A program made the translations under genes and the position numbers. DNA of 23,628 nt from an uncultured Prevotella sp. (GTDB lineage: Bacteria > Bacteroidota > Bacteroidia > Bacteroidales > Bacteroidaceae): the NCBI GenBank assembly GCA_934254985.1, contig CAKQMS010000042.1, positions 1-23,628 of the forward strand. Reading direction: 5' to 3'. Positions 1-8,402 of this stretch are shown in pieces. The notes below the pieces were generated by a model. It had not been told where the DNA came from. It did no database searches and was given only the letters and a program-made list of their open reading frames with translations. Position 1 is the first letter of the stretch. Each line of letters starts with the position of its first letter.

Positions 1-792
1 ATTAAACAAATGGCATACTGGTCCGTGACCTTCGCCTATCTCTACATCCTTGCCTGCTTCCAAGGCTTGCGACAGATATTCCTTGGCATGAGCAATAGCG
101 TCGGGCAAATCTAAGCCGCGAGCCATAAACGAGGCAATGGCAGAAGAGAGTGTGCAACCTGTGCCGTGGGTGTTGCGAGTGTTGACAGTAGCATGCACAA
201 AGGTGTGAACGGTGCCATCTTGAAGATAAAGCTTATCAATCTTCTTGTTGCCTTCCAGATGGCCACCCTTTATGAGCACAGCCTTGCAGCCTATAGCAAG
301 TATTCGCTTGGCTGCAACATCCATATCGTCGATGGTATGGATTCCGGTTTTCGACAATACTTCTGCCTCAGGGATATTTGGTGTTAGCAAGGTTGCCATA
401 GGGAGCAATTCGCTACAAAACACCTCAAGCGCATCTCGCTGCATGAGCATAGAGCCGCTGGTAGACACCATAACGGGGTCTACAACCAGTTTGCTTGGAG
501 AATAAGAGCTTAGAGAATCGGCTATAGCGTGTATGGTAGCGCAGTCGTTGACCATACCTATTTTTATAGCCACAGGCTTAATATCATCCATCACAGCCTT
601 GATTTGTCCTGCCACAATTGCAGGTTCTATGGCTTGTATAGCCGTCACGCCAAGGGTGTTTTGCACAGTTACAGATGTTATTGCCGAAGCGGCATAAACG
701 CCCAAAGCCGACATAGTCTTAATGTCAGCTTGCACTCCTGCACCTCCGCAACTGTCGGAGCCTGCTATAGTCAATACGCAAAGATACCTCAT
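1..792 (-). CDS. thiD: Hydroxymethylpyrimidine/phosphomethylpyrimidine kinase, 3' end cut by window edge
   Basis: ThiD phosphorylates 4-amino-5-hydroxymethyl-2-methylpyrimidine (HMP) and then HMP-phosphate, giving the pyrimidine half of thiamine in the cytosol. I translated the minus strand from the ATG at 790-792; it stays open for 264 codons to base 1. The N-terminus reads MRYLCVLTIAGSDSCGGAGV, followed by QADIKTMSALG, the typical ThiD substrate/ATP start. TPNIPEAE lies mid-protein, LIKGGH follows, and near residues 208-215 is THGTGCTL, the ribokinase-fold anion hole with the family cysteine at about residue 213. The visible end (GEGHGPVCHLF) suggests only a few residues are missing, since the family is usually 265-275 aa. 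A TPP riboswitch lies directly upstream, so this is probably the first gene of a thi operon continuing to the left. Confidence 0.95.
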   Translation of the reverse strand, partial: MRYLCVLTIAGSDSCGGAGVQADIKTMSALGVYAASAITSVTVQNTLGVTAIQAIEPAIVAGQIKAVMDDIKPVAIKIGMVNDCATIHAIADSLSSYSPSKLVVDPVMVSTSGSMLMQRDALEVFCSELLPMATLLTPNIPEAEVLSKTGIHTIDDMDVAAKRILAIGCKAVLIKGGHLEGNKKIDKLYLQDGTVHTFVHATVNTRNTHGTGCTLSSAIASFMARGLDLPDAIAHAKEYLSQALEAGKDVEIGEGHGPVCHLFN

Positions 793-881
793 GCTATTAT
801 CGTTTGCTGAGGTGCCTCTGTTGGCTTACTTAAAAAGACGATACTGAATAGAAACAGCCTCGCACACCATAACGATGGTTG

Positions 882-962
882 AAGCAATCCCTGCGGCAGC
901 ATTACCTGCGTCAGGTTCTATGGGTATAATCTCAGCATCACAATCGTGAAGCACCCCTTATT
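882..962 (-). ncRNA. TPP riboswitch (THI-box) in the thiD leader
   Basis: On the minus strand the conserved THI-box pieces appear in the right order: GGGGTGC (951-957), CTGAGA (930-935), ATACCC (922-927), GAACCTGA (911-918), GTAATGCTG (897-905) and the closing AGGGA (888-892). This aptamer binds thiamine pyrophosphate and usually represses thiamine synthesis genes by blocking transcription or translation. About 95 nt of leader separate it from the thiD start. I do not see a convincing U-tract terminator there, so a translational switch is more likely, but this is an inference. The outer boundaries are approximate because P1 is weak here. Confidence 0.95.
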
Positions 963-978
963 TCTTATTTTTATTATT

Positions 979-1013
979 GCAAAAGCGGCAGCTACCATTA
1001 GCCACCGCTTTGC
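979..1013. repeat. Inverted repeat between the GH2 gene end and the thiD riboswitch
   Basis: Arms GCAAAAGCGG (979-988) and CCGCTTTGC (1005-1013) pair with one bulged A, and an inner GCTA/TAGC pair extends the stem. No U-tract follows on either strand, so it is not a canonical intrinsic terminator. It overlaps the predicted -7 box and start site of the thiD leader, so it could be an operator or a stabilised 3' end of the GH2 transcript. The rest of the 793-1136 gap, apart from the riboswitch and promoter, shows nothing I recognise. Confidence 0.5.
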
Positions 1014-1020
1014 AAAAGTA
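1013..1020 (-). promoter_or_regulatory. Likely -7 promoter element for the thiD transcript
   Basis: The minus strand reads TACTTTTG followed by C, matching the Bacteroidetes primary-sigma consensus TAnnTTTG. It lies about 50 nt before the TPP aptamer, which fits a leader start near 1005. A weak -33 match (TTCG instead of TTTG) sits 18 nt upstream. The call rests on the -7 match and position only. Confidence 0.5.
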
Positions 1021-1136
1021 TACATAAAAATGTAATTACGAATATCTATAGATAATATTTAAGATTTATTCACGCTAACGCAATAACGTTAGAAGCCACA
1101 TAAATCATGTCGTCTGCTCGTTTTACGACTTCTCTA

Positions 1137-4073
1137 TTATCTCACAATCTTTGGCTTTAGCTCATCTGGCGACTCGTTGGTAAACATGTTCACGGCAGGA
1201 GCATGCTTAGTGAAGAGGTCGGTGATGACGCTTGGCTCTATGGTGATAGATGGCGCAAAGCTGTCGGAGAGCATATAGTCAAGGATAGACTTGCGAAGCT
1301 GGCGAGCCACCAAGCGACTATCAAGGCGCGAAGATATATCGAAGGTGGTGATGAGGAGCTTGCCTCCAAGCACATTTGCTTCGGCTATCATGCCAAGCTT
1401 ACGACTTACATGCCAAGTATCGATAGGCTGGAATGGCGACTGATAGTCGGCAGGGAACTCGGCAAGGTTCATAACCTGAGCACGATTTACAAGTTCCCAC
1501 CAGTTCAGGTTCTGCCAATCGTCGGTAGGGCAGTTGGCAAACACAGGATGAGAGGCATCGATATAAGAGCCTGTGGTATGAGGTGGGCGCATCTTAAACC
1601 AGCTGGTATTCCAGAATACAGGCAAGTATGTTTGTTTCACATCGCTACCATAGGTGACGCGACCAGCAGCCTGGATGAGCACCTTTCCGCCTTTCTTCAA
1701 TACAGCAAGAGCCTTGGCATCGAGAGAATCGCAGATGTAGATATTCTTTGCTTCTTGCTTGTTGCCATCAACCTTAGGCATATCTACCTTTGAAGGATAC
1801 ACCCAGAAGTCCCACTCGTTGGTGTTGCCACCTACAGCTACTTGCAACTGCAACTTCTGTGGCAACTGCGATGTCTCCACCTTATTATATATATTAAGAG
1901 GCAACGAGATGGTGCCGAGGGCGATGTTCTTGCCCACAGGATATGTCTGCACACCATTAGCAAGCACGCCGCTAATAGTCTCTACGCCACTACCAGAAAT
2001 GGTATAGCGAGGAGTTTCGGTAAGAGCAGATGCCGAAGCATTATAGAGTTCTACAGGCACCACGAGGGTGTCGGCAGCAGTATATACGAAACGAGGGAAG
2101 CGAGCCAAAGGCACTACAGGCTTACAAGCATGGCGGAACACATTCATGTCAGCAGCATTCTTCACCCAGCTCTTCTCTCTCCAGAACACGTTGAGCGGAC
2201 CAACGAGGGCTGTGCCTTGTCCGCTATAGTCGTTGAGACCAAGGAGTTGGAAGCCTGCATATTCAGGAGTGCGGAGGTTGCGCTCCATCTCGTATTTATA
2301 AGCCAACTGTTGCAAACGGCTGCTTGAAGCAAGGAACTTATCAGCCATAGTAGCCATGCCACCATGCTGAAGCAAGTCTTCGAAGATGTCGAAATTGCTT
2401 GCTTTGTAGACACCAGTATACTGCGAGCGCTCACGAAGATCAGGGAAAGCACACCATTGACCTTGCTCGTGGGCAAGGATAGGAGTGTTGGCAACCATCT
2501 CGATAGTGCCGTCGGCAAGGGTGTCTGGAGCTAAAGCGTAGGCAGGAGTAGCCTTGGCGTTGAAGTTGCGAGGACGCAAGAGCTGAGAATAATAGTCGTC
2601 GTCGGAAGAAGGAGCTGTGCGGTTCCATTCCAAACCACGTGCGCCACCCTTGACATGATAGTCGCTATTGGCATCCCATGCCCATCCGCCACCTACGGAA
2701 GCACCACAATATATGCGACGGTTGTCGCCTGTTTTGTGCCAGTAGTTAATGAAGTCGCGACACCAAGCCACCCAGTCGCCAGCAGGTTCATTGCCTGCAG
2801 CAAGCATGCAGAACGAAGGATGGTTGCCATATTGGCGTACCATGCGCTGAGTTTCCTGCAACAGATAGTGGTCGATGGTCATACCACGACGCAACTTCAC
2901 ACCATGGTTAGGCCATGATGGACCTTCGGGCTGAAGATAGATGCCAAGTTTGTCGGCAGCAAAGAAGGCTGCCTCTGGAGGACAATATGAATGGAAGCGA
3001 ACATGGTTGATGCCATATTCCTTGCACTTCTGGAACACACGAAGCCACGAAGCCTCATCGGTAGGAGGAAAACCAGTAAGAGGAAAGTTGCAGTTTTCTA
3101 CTGTGCCACGAAGATAGAGAGGATTGCCATTAAGGAACAGTTGGCGACCCTTGTATGATATCTCACGCATACCGAAGGTAGTAGAGGTGGTATCGTTGTC
3201 GAGAATGGCAGAGAGAGTATAGAGATTTGGAGTAAACTCATTCCATAGGCGGACACTATCGCCGAGACTTATCTCATAGCGCACCTTGGTTTCGTCTATA
3301 GCCACGCGCTTAGCCTCAACTCTATTGCCATCGATAAGGAAGACGATATTGCGAGGTTTCTTTAAGCCTACGGTTTCTATATCCACACCCACGCCCTTAG
3401 CTTCGAGATTTGGATATACCTGGAGATTAGAGATATAAGCCTTAGGGTGAGAGATTAGTCGGATGTCGCCAGCAATACCGTTCCAGTTGCCCTGCGTTTG
3501 GTCGGTAACGCTATGCGAATCTTGTCCTACGCACACATTCTCGATACCATTATACACGCGGATTTTTATCTGGTTGTCTTTACCAAACAGCACGAGCTGT
3601 GTGATATCGAAGCTATGAGGCACAGAGAGCGACGAGTCGCGACCTGCGAGTTTGCCATTCACGTAGACTGTGGTTTCGATATGTGGGCGCTCAAGGTAAA
3701 GCTCCACCCTACCCTTTTTCCATTGGCGAGGTATGCTTATGGTGCGCTCATACCATGCTTCGCCTACATAGTGACGACGAGGAGTGAGGAAGAAAGGAAA
3801 CTTCATCTTGCCTGCCTCGCGATATTTAGCCATGTAGGGATTGAAATAGAACGAGGAGTCGTAGAGGCTGCCTGTCCACTTGGTGTCGATGGTTACTTCG
3901 TCGCCAAGGTCGTTGGTGAGCATAGAACCAGGGAGGTTAGCCTTCTTGCCGTCTGCCATGGTCCAAGAGCCTGCGAGGTCGAGGCTACGCTGGGCAGAAG
4001 CGGAAGCGGCAAGGAAGAGAGAAAGGAGCAACGAGGCTCCGCGATGGGATGAGAATAGATGGGATATATTCAT
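1137..4073 (-). CDS. Exported glycoside hydrolase family 2 enzyme (beta-galactosidase-like, specificity unknown)
   Basis: This is a 978-residue secreted glycosidase of the GH2 type. I start it at the ATG at 4071-4073, because from there it begins with a clean signal peptide (MNISHLFSSHRGASLLLSLF, cleavage after ASASA). The open frame continues 32 codons further upstream to 4169, but that part is Pro/Arg-rich and has no signal character. After the signal come a GH2 sugar-binding/jelly-roll domain (roughly 30-205), an immunoglobulin-like sandwich (to about 310), and a TIM barrel. Barrel motifs are LRGTVENCNF, HVRFHSYCPPEA, AGNEPAG with the probable acid/base Glu429, and LAHEQGQW with the probable nucleophile Glu536. 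About 300 residues follow the barrel, including a segment resembling an accessory sandwich domain. It lies 136 bp downstream of a GH35 gene on the same strand, so the two probably act on the same periplasmic or surface oligosaccharide. Substrate cannot be read from sequence. Confidence 0.88.
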   Translation of the reverse strand: MNISHLFSSHRGASLLLSLFLAASASAQRSLDLAGSWTMADGKKANLPGSMLTNDLGDEVTIDTKWTGSLYDSSFYFNPYMAKYREAGKMKFPFFLTPRRHYVGEAWYERTISIPRQWKKGRVELYLERPHIETTVYVNGKLAGRDSSLSVPHSFDITQLVLFGKDNQIKIRVYNGIENVCVGQDSHSVTDQTQGNWNGIAGDIRLISHPKAYISNLQVYPNLEAKGVGVDIETVGLKKPRNIVFLIDGNRVEAKRVAIDETKVRYEISLGDSVRLWNEFTPNLYTLSAILDNDTTSTTFGMREISYKGRQLFLNGNPLYLRGTVENCNFPLTGFPPTDEASWLRVFQKCKEYGINHVRFHSYCPPEAAFFAADKLGIYLQPEGPSWPNHGVKLRRGMTIDHYLLQETQRMVRQYGNHPSFCMLAAGNEPAGDWVAWCRDFINYWHKTGDNRRIYCGASVGGGWAWDANSDYHVKGGARGLEWNRTAPSSDDDYYSQLLRPRNFNAKATPAYALAPDTLADGTIEMVANTPILAHEQGQWCAFPDLRERSQYTGVYKASNFDIFEDLLQHGGMATMADKFLASSSRLQQLAYKYEMERNLRTPEYAGFQLLGLNDYSGQGTALVGPLNVFWREKSWVKNAADMNVFRHACKPVVPLARFPRFVYTAADTLVVPVELYNASASALTETPRYTISGSGVETISGVLANGVQTYPVGKNIALGTISLPLNIYNKVETSQLPQKLQLQVAVGGNTNEWDFWVYPSKVDMPKVDGNKQEAKNIYICDSLDAKALAVLKKGGKVLIQAAGRVTYGSDVKQTYLPVFWNTSWFKMRPPHTTGSYIDASHPVFANCPTDDWQNLNWWELVNRAQVMNLAEFPADYQSPFQPIDTWHVSRKLGMIAEANVLGGKLLITTFDISSRLDSRLVARQLRKSILDYMLSDSFAPSITIEPSVITDLFTKHAPAVNMFTNESPDELKPKIVR

Positions 4074-4117
4074 TTGGGTATTTACTTTTAGGATTGAAGG
4101 AAAAGGGAAGCGAAAGC

Positions 4118-4136
4118 AAGGCTGCCGAGCAGCCTT
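4118..4136 (-). repeat. Hairpin in the GH35-GH2 spacer
   Basis: AAGGCTGC (4118-4125) and GCAGCCTT (4129-4136) form a perfect 8-bp stem with a 3-nt loop. On the minus transcript it is followed by pyrimidine-rich but not pure-U sequence, so termination would be weak. It may attenuate or process the GH35-GH2 mRNA, letting the two genes be expressed at different levels. The same spacer holds two copies of the 12-mer AAGGGAAGCGAA (4103-4114 and 4170-4181). Confidence 0.5.
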
Positions 4137-4209
4137 GAACGCAACCCAAGGAGGAACAAGGCAGAGCACAAGGGAAGCGAAGGCTAACCGCTGGGGAAGC
4201 CAAGGGTGG

Positions 4210-6225
4210 CTACTCTATGCAAACCTTTGCTGTTTCGCCTGGGGTGGTATCGGCTTCGCGAGGGAAGTAGATAGGCATATTTGGCTGCAAAGGAAGGATG
4301 CGAAGCTCAAGCTCGGTGCAACCTTCAGGCAGGCGCCATAAGCCATAGAGGAACGGGCGACCATTATAGAAGTTGTCGGCAATAAGCTTACCGTTGGCAT
4401 AGAGTCGGGCAACATCGCCACGATAGTCGATGCGAAGCAGACGGTGGAACTTGGTGCCAGCTTCTGGAGCTACTTGTATGCGATAAACGGCAGCATTGTC
4501 GAAGTCGGCATCTGTAGGAGCCTCGGCAACCTTCTGTGCTCCGATAGAGATATGGCGAGGTGTTGTCGATGCCTCCTTTATCTTCTCGATGCTCGCATTA
4601 AGATAGATATCTTCTCTTGCCTCATCTTCATAGAACAAGGTGTTGGCATCTTGAGGAGTGAGGAGGTAGATGTTGCCTACCACAGGGCGCTCTGTGCCAC
4701 GTGGTTTTACATTACGCAATATCTTGCCATTCTTCATCGCAATCTCTACCGGAATGCCTGGTATCTGCTGCAAATAAACCTTACCATCACGGCGAGCCAC
4801 AGGCTGGGCTGTAGCATATCGCATACCGTCGATACCGAAGGTGAAGATGCAAGAGGTGTTGGCAGGAATGGTGATTGGGCGCTGAGGGAAGGTGAGGTTG
4901 GCAACCTTGAACTGCACATTCTTCTTGGCAGAGATAGTCTGCAGGCGCTCGTAGTTATTAACGAAGACAAAGCCACTATCGCCCTGCGCACGATACGACC
5001 AACGGAGATGGCTATCGTCGCCTTGCTTGATATCTTGCGAGCAAGGGAAGGTAGGATTCATAGGAGCAAGTGTCTCGGCATAGTCGTGCATCATAAGGTG
5101 GAGCTTACGAAGCAAGAAATAATGCTCGTAGGTTTGTCCGAACTCACCAAGCGGAGCCTGGAAGTCGTAGGTCTTAACAGGCATATCGTTATAATTGGTA
5201 GCTGACGTGCGCTGGTTTTCATTAAGCGTAGTCAAGCCCTCAGGGTTTGTACCACCATGATACATATAGTAGCCAAGCAGGTTGCTACCGCTTCCGAGTT
5301 TCACTATAGCCAACGAGTATGCATCCTCAGGATATACGAATGGTCGACGATGGTAGGCTGTAGCCATACCGCCACCAAGTTCGCAGGTGAAATAAGGATA
5401 GTCGTCGTCGCCCTTAGCAGTTTCAGCCTTTTGATTGCCAAACTGGTCGGTAGCGATGGCAGTAGAGCTGCGAAAGGCTTTGAAGTTGAAAGCTTTATAA
5501 TAGGCGCCTGCTCCCTCCTTGATGCTACGCTCCCAGAAGCCGTCGGCATAGTCGCCAAACAAAGGAAGTATCTCTCCAAAAGGTACAGGGCGATTTAGCG
5601 CAGGCCAGCCTGTGCGAGTATAGAAAGGTAGGTCGTAGCCTATATCGAGGGCAATCTTCTTCAAAGCCATGAGGTAGGCACCATTACGTTGCTCGTTATC
5701 AAACTGCACAGCAATTAGCGGACCGCCATCTTTCCATTGCAGTCCTTGCACTTGTGCGAATATCTGGCGATAGAGCTTCTTCACGTAAGACATAAAGACA
5801 GGGTTGTCGTCGCGAGTCTTGCATCCCTTGGTGAATACCCAGTCAGGAATACCGCCATTGCGTACTTCGCCATGGCAGAAAGGACCAAGACGCAACACCA
5901 CAGGAATATCCTCCTTGGCACAAAGTTCTATGAAATGACGAAGGTCGCGCTGTCCGCTCCAGTTGAAGATGCCTTCTTGTTCTTCTACATGATTCCAGAA
6001 CACATAGGTGGCAATCATCGTTACCCCACCCTCTTTCATCTTCTTTATCTCCTTAGCCCATTCGGCTTCAGGAATACGAGAATAGTGTATCTCGCCCATC
6101 ACAGGCATCACTCTATGGCCATCCATTATAAGGCTGTGGGCATCCCAAGAAACTTTGGGTTGCTGGGCTACACAGATGGCAGAAGAAGCCATTAGTAGAA
6201 CTGCTGGCAACAAATGCTTTATCAT
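4210..6225 (-). CDS. Exported GH35 beta-galactosidase
   Basis: A 671-residue retaining beta-galactosidase of glycoside hydrolase family 35, probably removing terminal beta-galactose from plant or host glycans outside the cytoplasm. The N-terminus is a signal peptide (MIKHLLPAVLLMASSAICVA, then QQPKVSW); the Cys in it lacks a proper lipobox, so a soluble product is expected. Family features: GEIHYSRIP at 44-52, MIATYVFWNHVE near 70-81, RLGPFCHGE near 112-120, and GGIPDWV near 124-130. The acid/base is probably Glu178 in VQFDNEQ, and the nucleophile Glu282 in FTCELGGG. These contexts differ from the more common QxENEYG and SE(F/Y) forms, indicating a divergent subgroup. A C-terminal beta-sandwich region ends at KVCIE. 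It is the first gene of a probable two-gene unit with the downstream GH2 gene; a -7 element lies 54 nt before its start. Confidence 0.93.
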   Translation of the reverse strand: MIKHLLPAVLLMASSAICVAQQPKVSWDAHSLIMDGHRVMPVMGEIHYSRIPEAEWAKEIKKMKEGGVTMIATYVFWNHVEEQEGIFNWSGQRDLRHFIELCAKEDIPVVLRLGPFCHGEVRNGGIPDWVFTKGCKTRDDNPVFMSYVKKLYRQIFAQVQGLQWKDGGPLIAVQFDNEQRNGAYLMALKKIALDIGYDLPFYTRTGWPALNRPVPFGEILPLFGDYADGFWERSIKEGAGAYYKAFNFKAFRSSTAIATDQFGNQKAETAKGDDDYPYFTCELGGGMATAYHRRPFVYPEDAYSLAIVKLGSGSNLLGYYMYHGGTNPEGLTTLNENQRTSATNYNDMPVKTYDFQAPLGEFGQTYEHYFLLRKLHLMMHDYAETLAPMNPTFPCSQDIKQGDDSHLRWSYRAQGDSGFVFVNNYERLQTISAKKNVQFKVANLTFPQRPITIPANTSCIFTFGIDGMRYATAQPVARRDGKVYLQQIPGIPVEIAMKNGKILRNVKPRGTERPVVGNIYLLTPQDANTLFYEDEAREDIYLNASIEKIKEASTTPRHISIGAQKVAEAPTDADFDNAAVYRIQVAPEAGTKFHRLLRIDYRGDVARLYANGKLIADNFYNGRPFLYGLWRLPEGCTELELRILPLQPNMPIYFPREADTTPGETAKVCIE

Positions 6226-6278
6226 AATCAGGAAAATTATTAGGTCGTTAAAAATATCTGTTATTCGGTTTTATATCG

Positions 6279-6286
6279 CAAAGTTA
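6279..6286 (-). promoter_or_regulatory. -7 promoter element for the GH35-GH2 unit
   Basis: The minus strand reads TAACTTTG (then C), a full match to TAnnTTTG and identical to the element in front of purB. It lies about 55 nt upstream of the GH35 start in the 199-bp divergent region. I could not identify a good -33 TTTG, nor a convincing promoter for the divergent histidine kinase in the same region. Confidence 0.6.
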
Positions 6287-6424
6287 GTATTTTTATTCAT
6301 CTATTTATCAGTCAGTAAGATTTATTGGACAAATTCTTAGGTATTTAGCCAAAAAACTAAAGTAAAAACCACAATAAAGAAGGCATACTATACGTTATTA
6401 TTACAAAACGACAATAATACAAGG

Positions 6425-7588
6425 ATGCCAACGATAAAAATAAAGCAAGAGAATGTCACATATATCGCTATGTGGTTACTGCTATTCAGCACCCCGATGC
6501 TGATATTGATTATTCATGCCTCTTCGCATAGCAACCTTGATATTGATTGGTGGACCATCATCCACATCGAGGAGATATTGGGACTGTACTTCATAGCATT
6601 TCTTGTTCACAACTTTCTGTTGGCACCAATGCTACTATACAAGCAGCAGACAGGTCGCTATCTATGTTCGATATTGATATTGGTGGTGGCATTCATAGCA
6701 TTGCAAAATTGGATAAAACCAATAATGCGTGATCAAAAACGGCACAGACCAAGAACGGAAATGCCAATGCCACCAAGGGTGAACAAAGCCGAAAATTTTC
6801 GCGATGATAGGCCAAGACCACAGTTCAAAGAGTCACGCCCGTTGATAGGACCAGTAGAGCTTACAAACACCTTGGCTATGGTATTCTTAATGGGAATGAA
6901 CCTTGGAGTAAAGCTATACTATAAAGCCGAAGAAGACCGCAACCGTATGCAGCACTTGGAGAAGGAAAACCTGAAGCAAAGGCTCAACTATCTGAGATAC
7001 CAGATAAGTCCACACTTCTTCATGAACACCCTAAACAACATACATGCGCTGGTGGATATAGACCCCGAGAAGGCGAAGAAGTCGATAGTGGAACTCTCGA
7101 AGCTGATGCGACATATATTATATGATGGCGACACCAACATCAGTCCGCTAAGCGACGAGGTGCAATTCTTGCAAAACTATATTGCACTAATGAAGATGAG
7201 GTTTACGGGTATGGTTAAGGTTAATACCGACTTCCCTGCCATGACGAGCCAAAAGGGTATAGCGCCTTTGATATTGGCAATATTTGCCGAAAACGCCTTT
7301 AAGCATGGAGTGAGCTATAAGTCGCCTTCGAATATCGACATCACGCTAAGGTGCCACAACAACGAATTTATACTCTTCACTTGCAAGAACTCCAAGCGCA
7401 AAGATGGTGCAAAGGAAAAGGATTTAGCTGGCGGCATAGGACTAAGCAACGTAAAAAATCGTCTTGAACTAATATATGGCGACAGATATCATATAGATAT
7501 TAAAGATACTGAAGACAGCTATAAAGTAAGGCTGTTGCTGCCACTTGAGGATACGAATATAAACAATAAACAACGAGTAAGATCATGA
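6425..7588 (+). CDS. LytS/YehU-type membrane sensor histidine kinase
   Basis: A 387-residue kinase of the His_kinase (LytS/YehU) family that should autophosphorylate and pass phosphate to the LytTR regulator encoded immediately downstream. Four hydrophobic segments are visible (about 14-32, 50-72, 79-97, 146-166). Between the third and fourth is a 45-residue Arg/Pro-rich loop (about 98-143). A coiled-coil-like stretch (167-190) precedes RYQISPHFFMNTLN, whose His197 is the phosphoacceptor. The ATPase part has the N box FAENAFKHG (287-295, Asn290) and the glycine-rich box GGIGLSN (336-342). There is no separate extracellular sensory domain, so the signal is probably sensed through the membrane segments or the loop. 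The stop overlaps the next start by 4 bp, indicating translational coupling. Its ligand cannot be inferred; the divergent GH35-GH2 genes are neighbours but not demonstrated targets. Confidence 0.93.
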   Translation: MPTIKIKQENVTYIAMWLLLFSTPMLILIIHASSHSNLDIDWWTIIHIEEILGLYFIAFLVHNFLLAPMLLYKQQTGRYLCSILILVVAFIALQNWIKPIMRDQKRHRPRTEMPMPPRVNKAENFRDDRPRPQFKESRPLIGPVELTNTLAMVFLMGMNLGVKLYYKAEEDRNRMQHLEKENLKQRLNYLRYQISPHFFMNTLNNIHALVDIDPEKAKKSIVELSKLMRHILYDGDTNISPLSDEVQFLQNYIALMKMRFTGMVKVNTDFPAMTSQKGIAPLILAIFAENAFKHGVSYKSPSNIDITLRCHNNEFILFTCKNSKRKDGAKEKDLAGGIGLSNVKNRLELIYGDRYHIDIKDTEDSYKVRLLLPLEDTNINNKQRVRS

Positions 7589-8301
7589 TAAGAACCATAG
7601 CTATCGACGACGAGCCGTTGGCTCTTCAGCAACTTGCCAACTACATAGAGAACACTCCTTTCTTGCAGCTTGTGGGTAAATGCCAAAGCGCAGTAGAGGC
7701 TAAGGAGATAATGGAGAAAGAAGAGGTGGATGCCATATTCTGCGACATCATAATGCCCGACATCAATGGCATGGACTTTATAAAGTCGTTGCCCGTGGCT
7801 CCTATCGTGGTGTTTACAACAGCCTCATCAGAATATGCCATCGATGGTTTCAAGGTTGATGCTGCCGACTATCTGCTAAAACCTTTCGGCATGGACGAAT
7901 TCCGACGTGCTGCCTTGAGGGTGAAACAAAGATACGAAATGGCTGTAATACCAAAGGCTAAGATTACCGACGAAGACGACACGGTATTCATAAAAACTGA
8001 TAAGAAGATTATGAAGATTGCCTTTAGCGACATTCGCTACATAGAAAGCATGAGCGAATATCAGAAATTCTATATCGAAGGCAAGAGGCCTATCACGGTA
8101 TTGCTGGCGCTAAAGAAAATCGAGGAATGTATGCCTTCGTATTTCATGCGCATACACCGCTCGTATATCATAAACCTCAAGAAGATACAGGAGGTAAACA
8201 AGAATCGAGTTATCATGGACGAGGAGACATATCTGCCAATAGGCGACAACTATAAGGATGCCTTTGTGGAATATGTCACCACCCGATTCTTGGGAAAATA
8301 A
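7585..8301 (+). CDS. LytTR-family response regulator
   Basis: A 238-residue transcription regulator with an N-terminal receiver and a C-terminal LytTR DNA-binding domain, partner of the kinase it overlaps (ATGA, 4 bp). The receiver has the acidic pair Asp8/Asp9, the phosphoacceptor Asp54 in IFCDIIMPDI, the switch Thr78/Thr79 in VVFTTAS, and Lys99 in DYLLKPF. From about 135 the LytTR domain begins (DTVFIKTDKKIMKIAFSDIR) and contains the family features IRYIESMSEYQKFY, MRIHRSYIIN and LPIGDNYK near the end. LytTR proteins bind pairs of short direct repeats spaced about two helical turns apart. Targets are unknown; a 22-bp-pitch repeat array starts 42 bp after its stop codon, which may be coincidence. 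Confidence 0.95.
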   Translation: MIRTIAIDDEPLALQQLANYIENTPFLQLVGKCQSAVEAKEIMEKEEVDAIFCDIIMPDINGMDFIKSLPVAPIVVFTTASSEYAIDGFKVDAADYLLKPFGMDEFRRAALRVKQRYEMAVIPKAKITDEDDTVFIKTDKKIMKIAFSDIRYIESMSEYQKFYIEGKRPITVLLALKKIEECMPSYFMRIHRSYIINLKKIQEVNKNRVIMDEETYLPIGDNYKDAFVEYVTTRFLGK

Positions 8302-8337
8302 AGATTCTTAGGAGAATAAAAGCTAATAAAGACAGAT

Positions 8338-8402
8338 AAAAAATGCGACTACTCTCATTGGCTTATGCGACTATTCGCATAAGCCAATGAGAGTAGTCGT
8401 AT
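8338..8402 (-). terminator. Large hairpin with U-tract, probable DUF805 terminator
   Basis: Blocks 1-3 of the array fold into one stem: 28-nt arms 8343-8370 and 8375-8402, a 4-nt loop (CTAT), and a single non-Watson-Crick position (G8345/T8400). On the minus strand it is followed by six T (8338-8343), making a plausible intrinsic terminator for the DUF805 gene. On the plus strand no U-tract follows, so it would be a less typical end for the LytTR transcript. Confidence 0.6.

Noticed and set aside
166..810. Plus-strand open frames at the left edge
   Set aside because: They lie opposite thiD, whose minus-strand frame is continuous and carries all family motifs.
1203..4052. Plus-strand open frames over the GH2 gene
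   Set aside because: Antisense shadows of a well-supported gene with signal peptide and catalytic motifs.
6163..6225. GH35 as a lipoprotein
   Set aside because: A Cys occurs in the signal region (SSAICVA), but the residues before it do not form a lipobox and a signal peptidase I site follows, so no lipid anchor is called.
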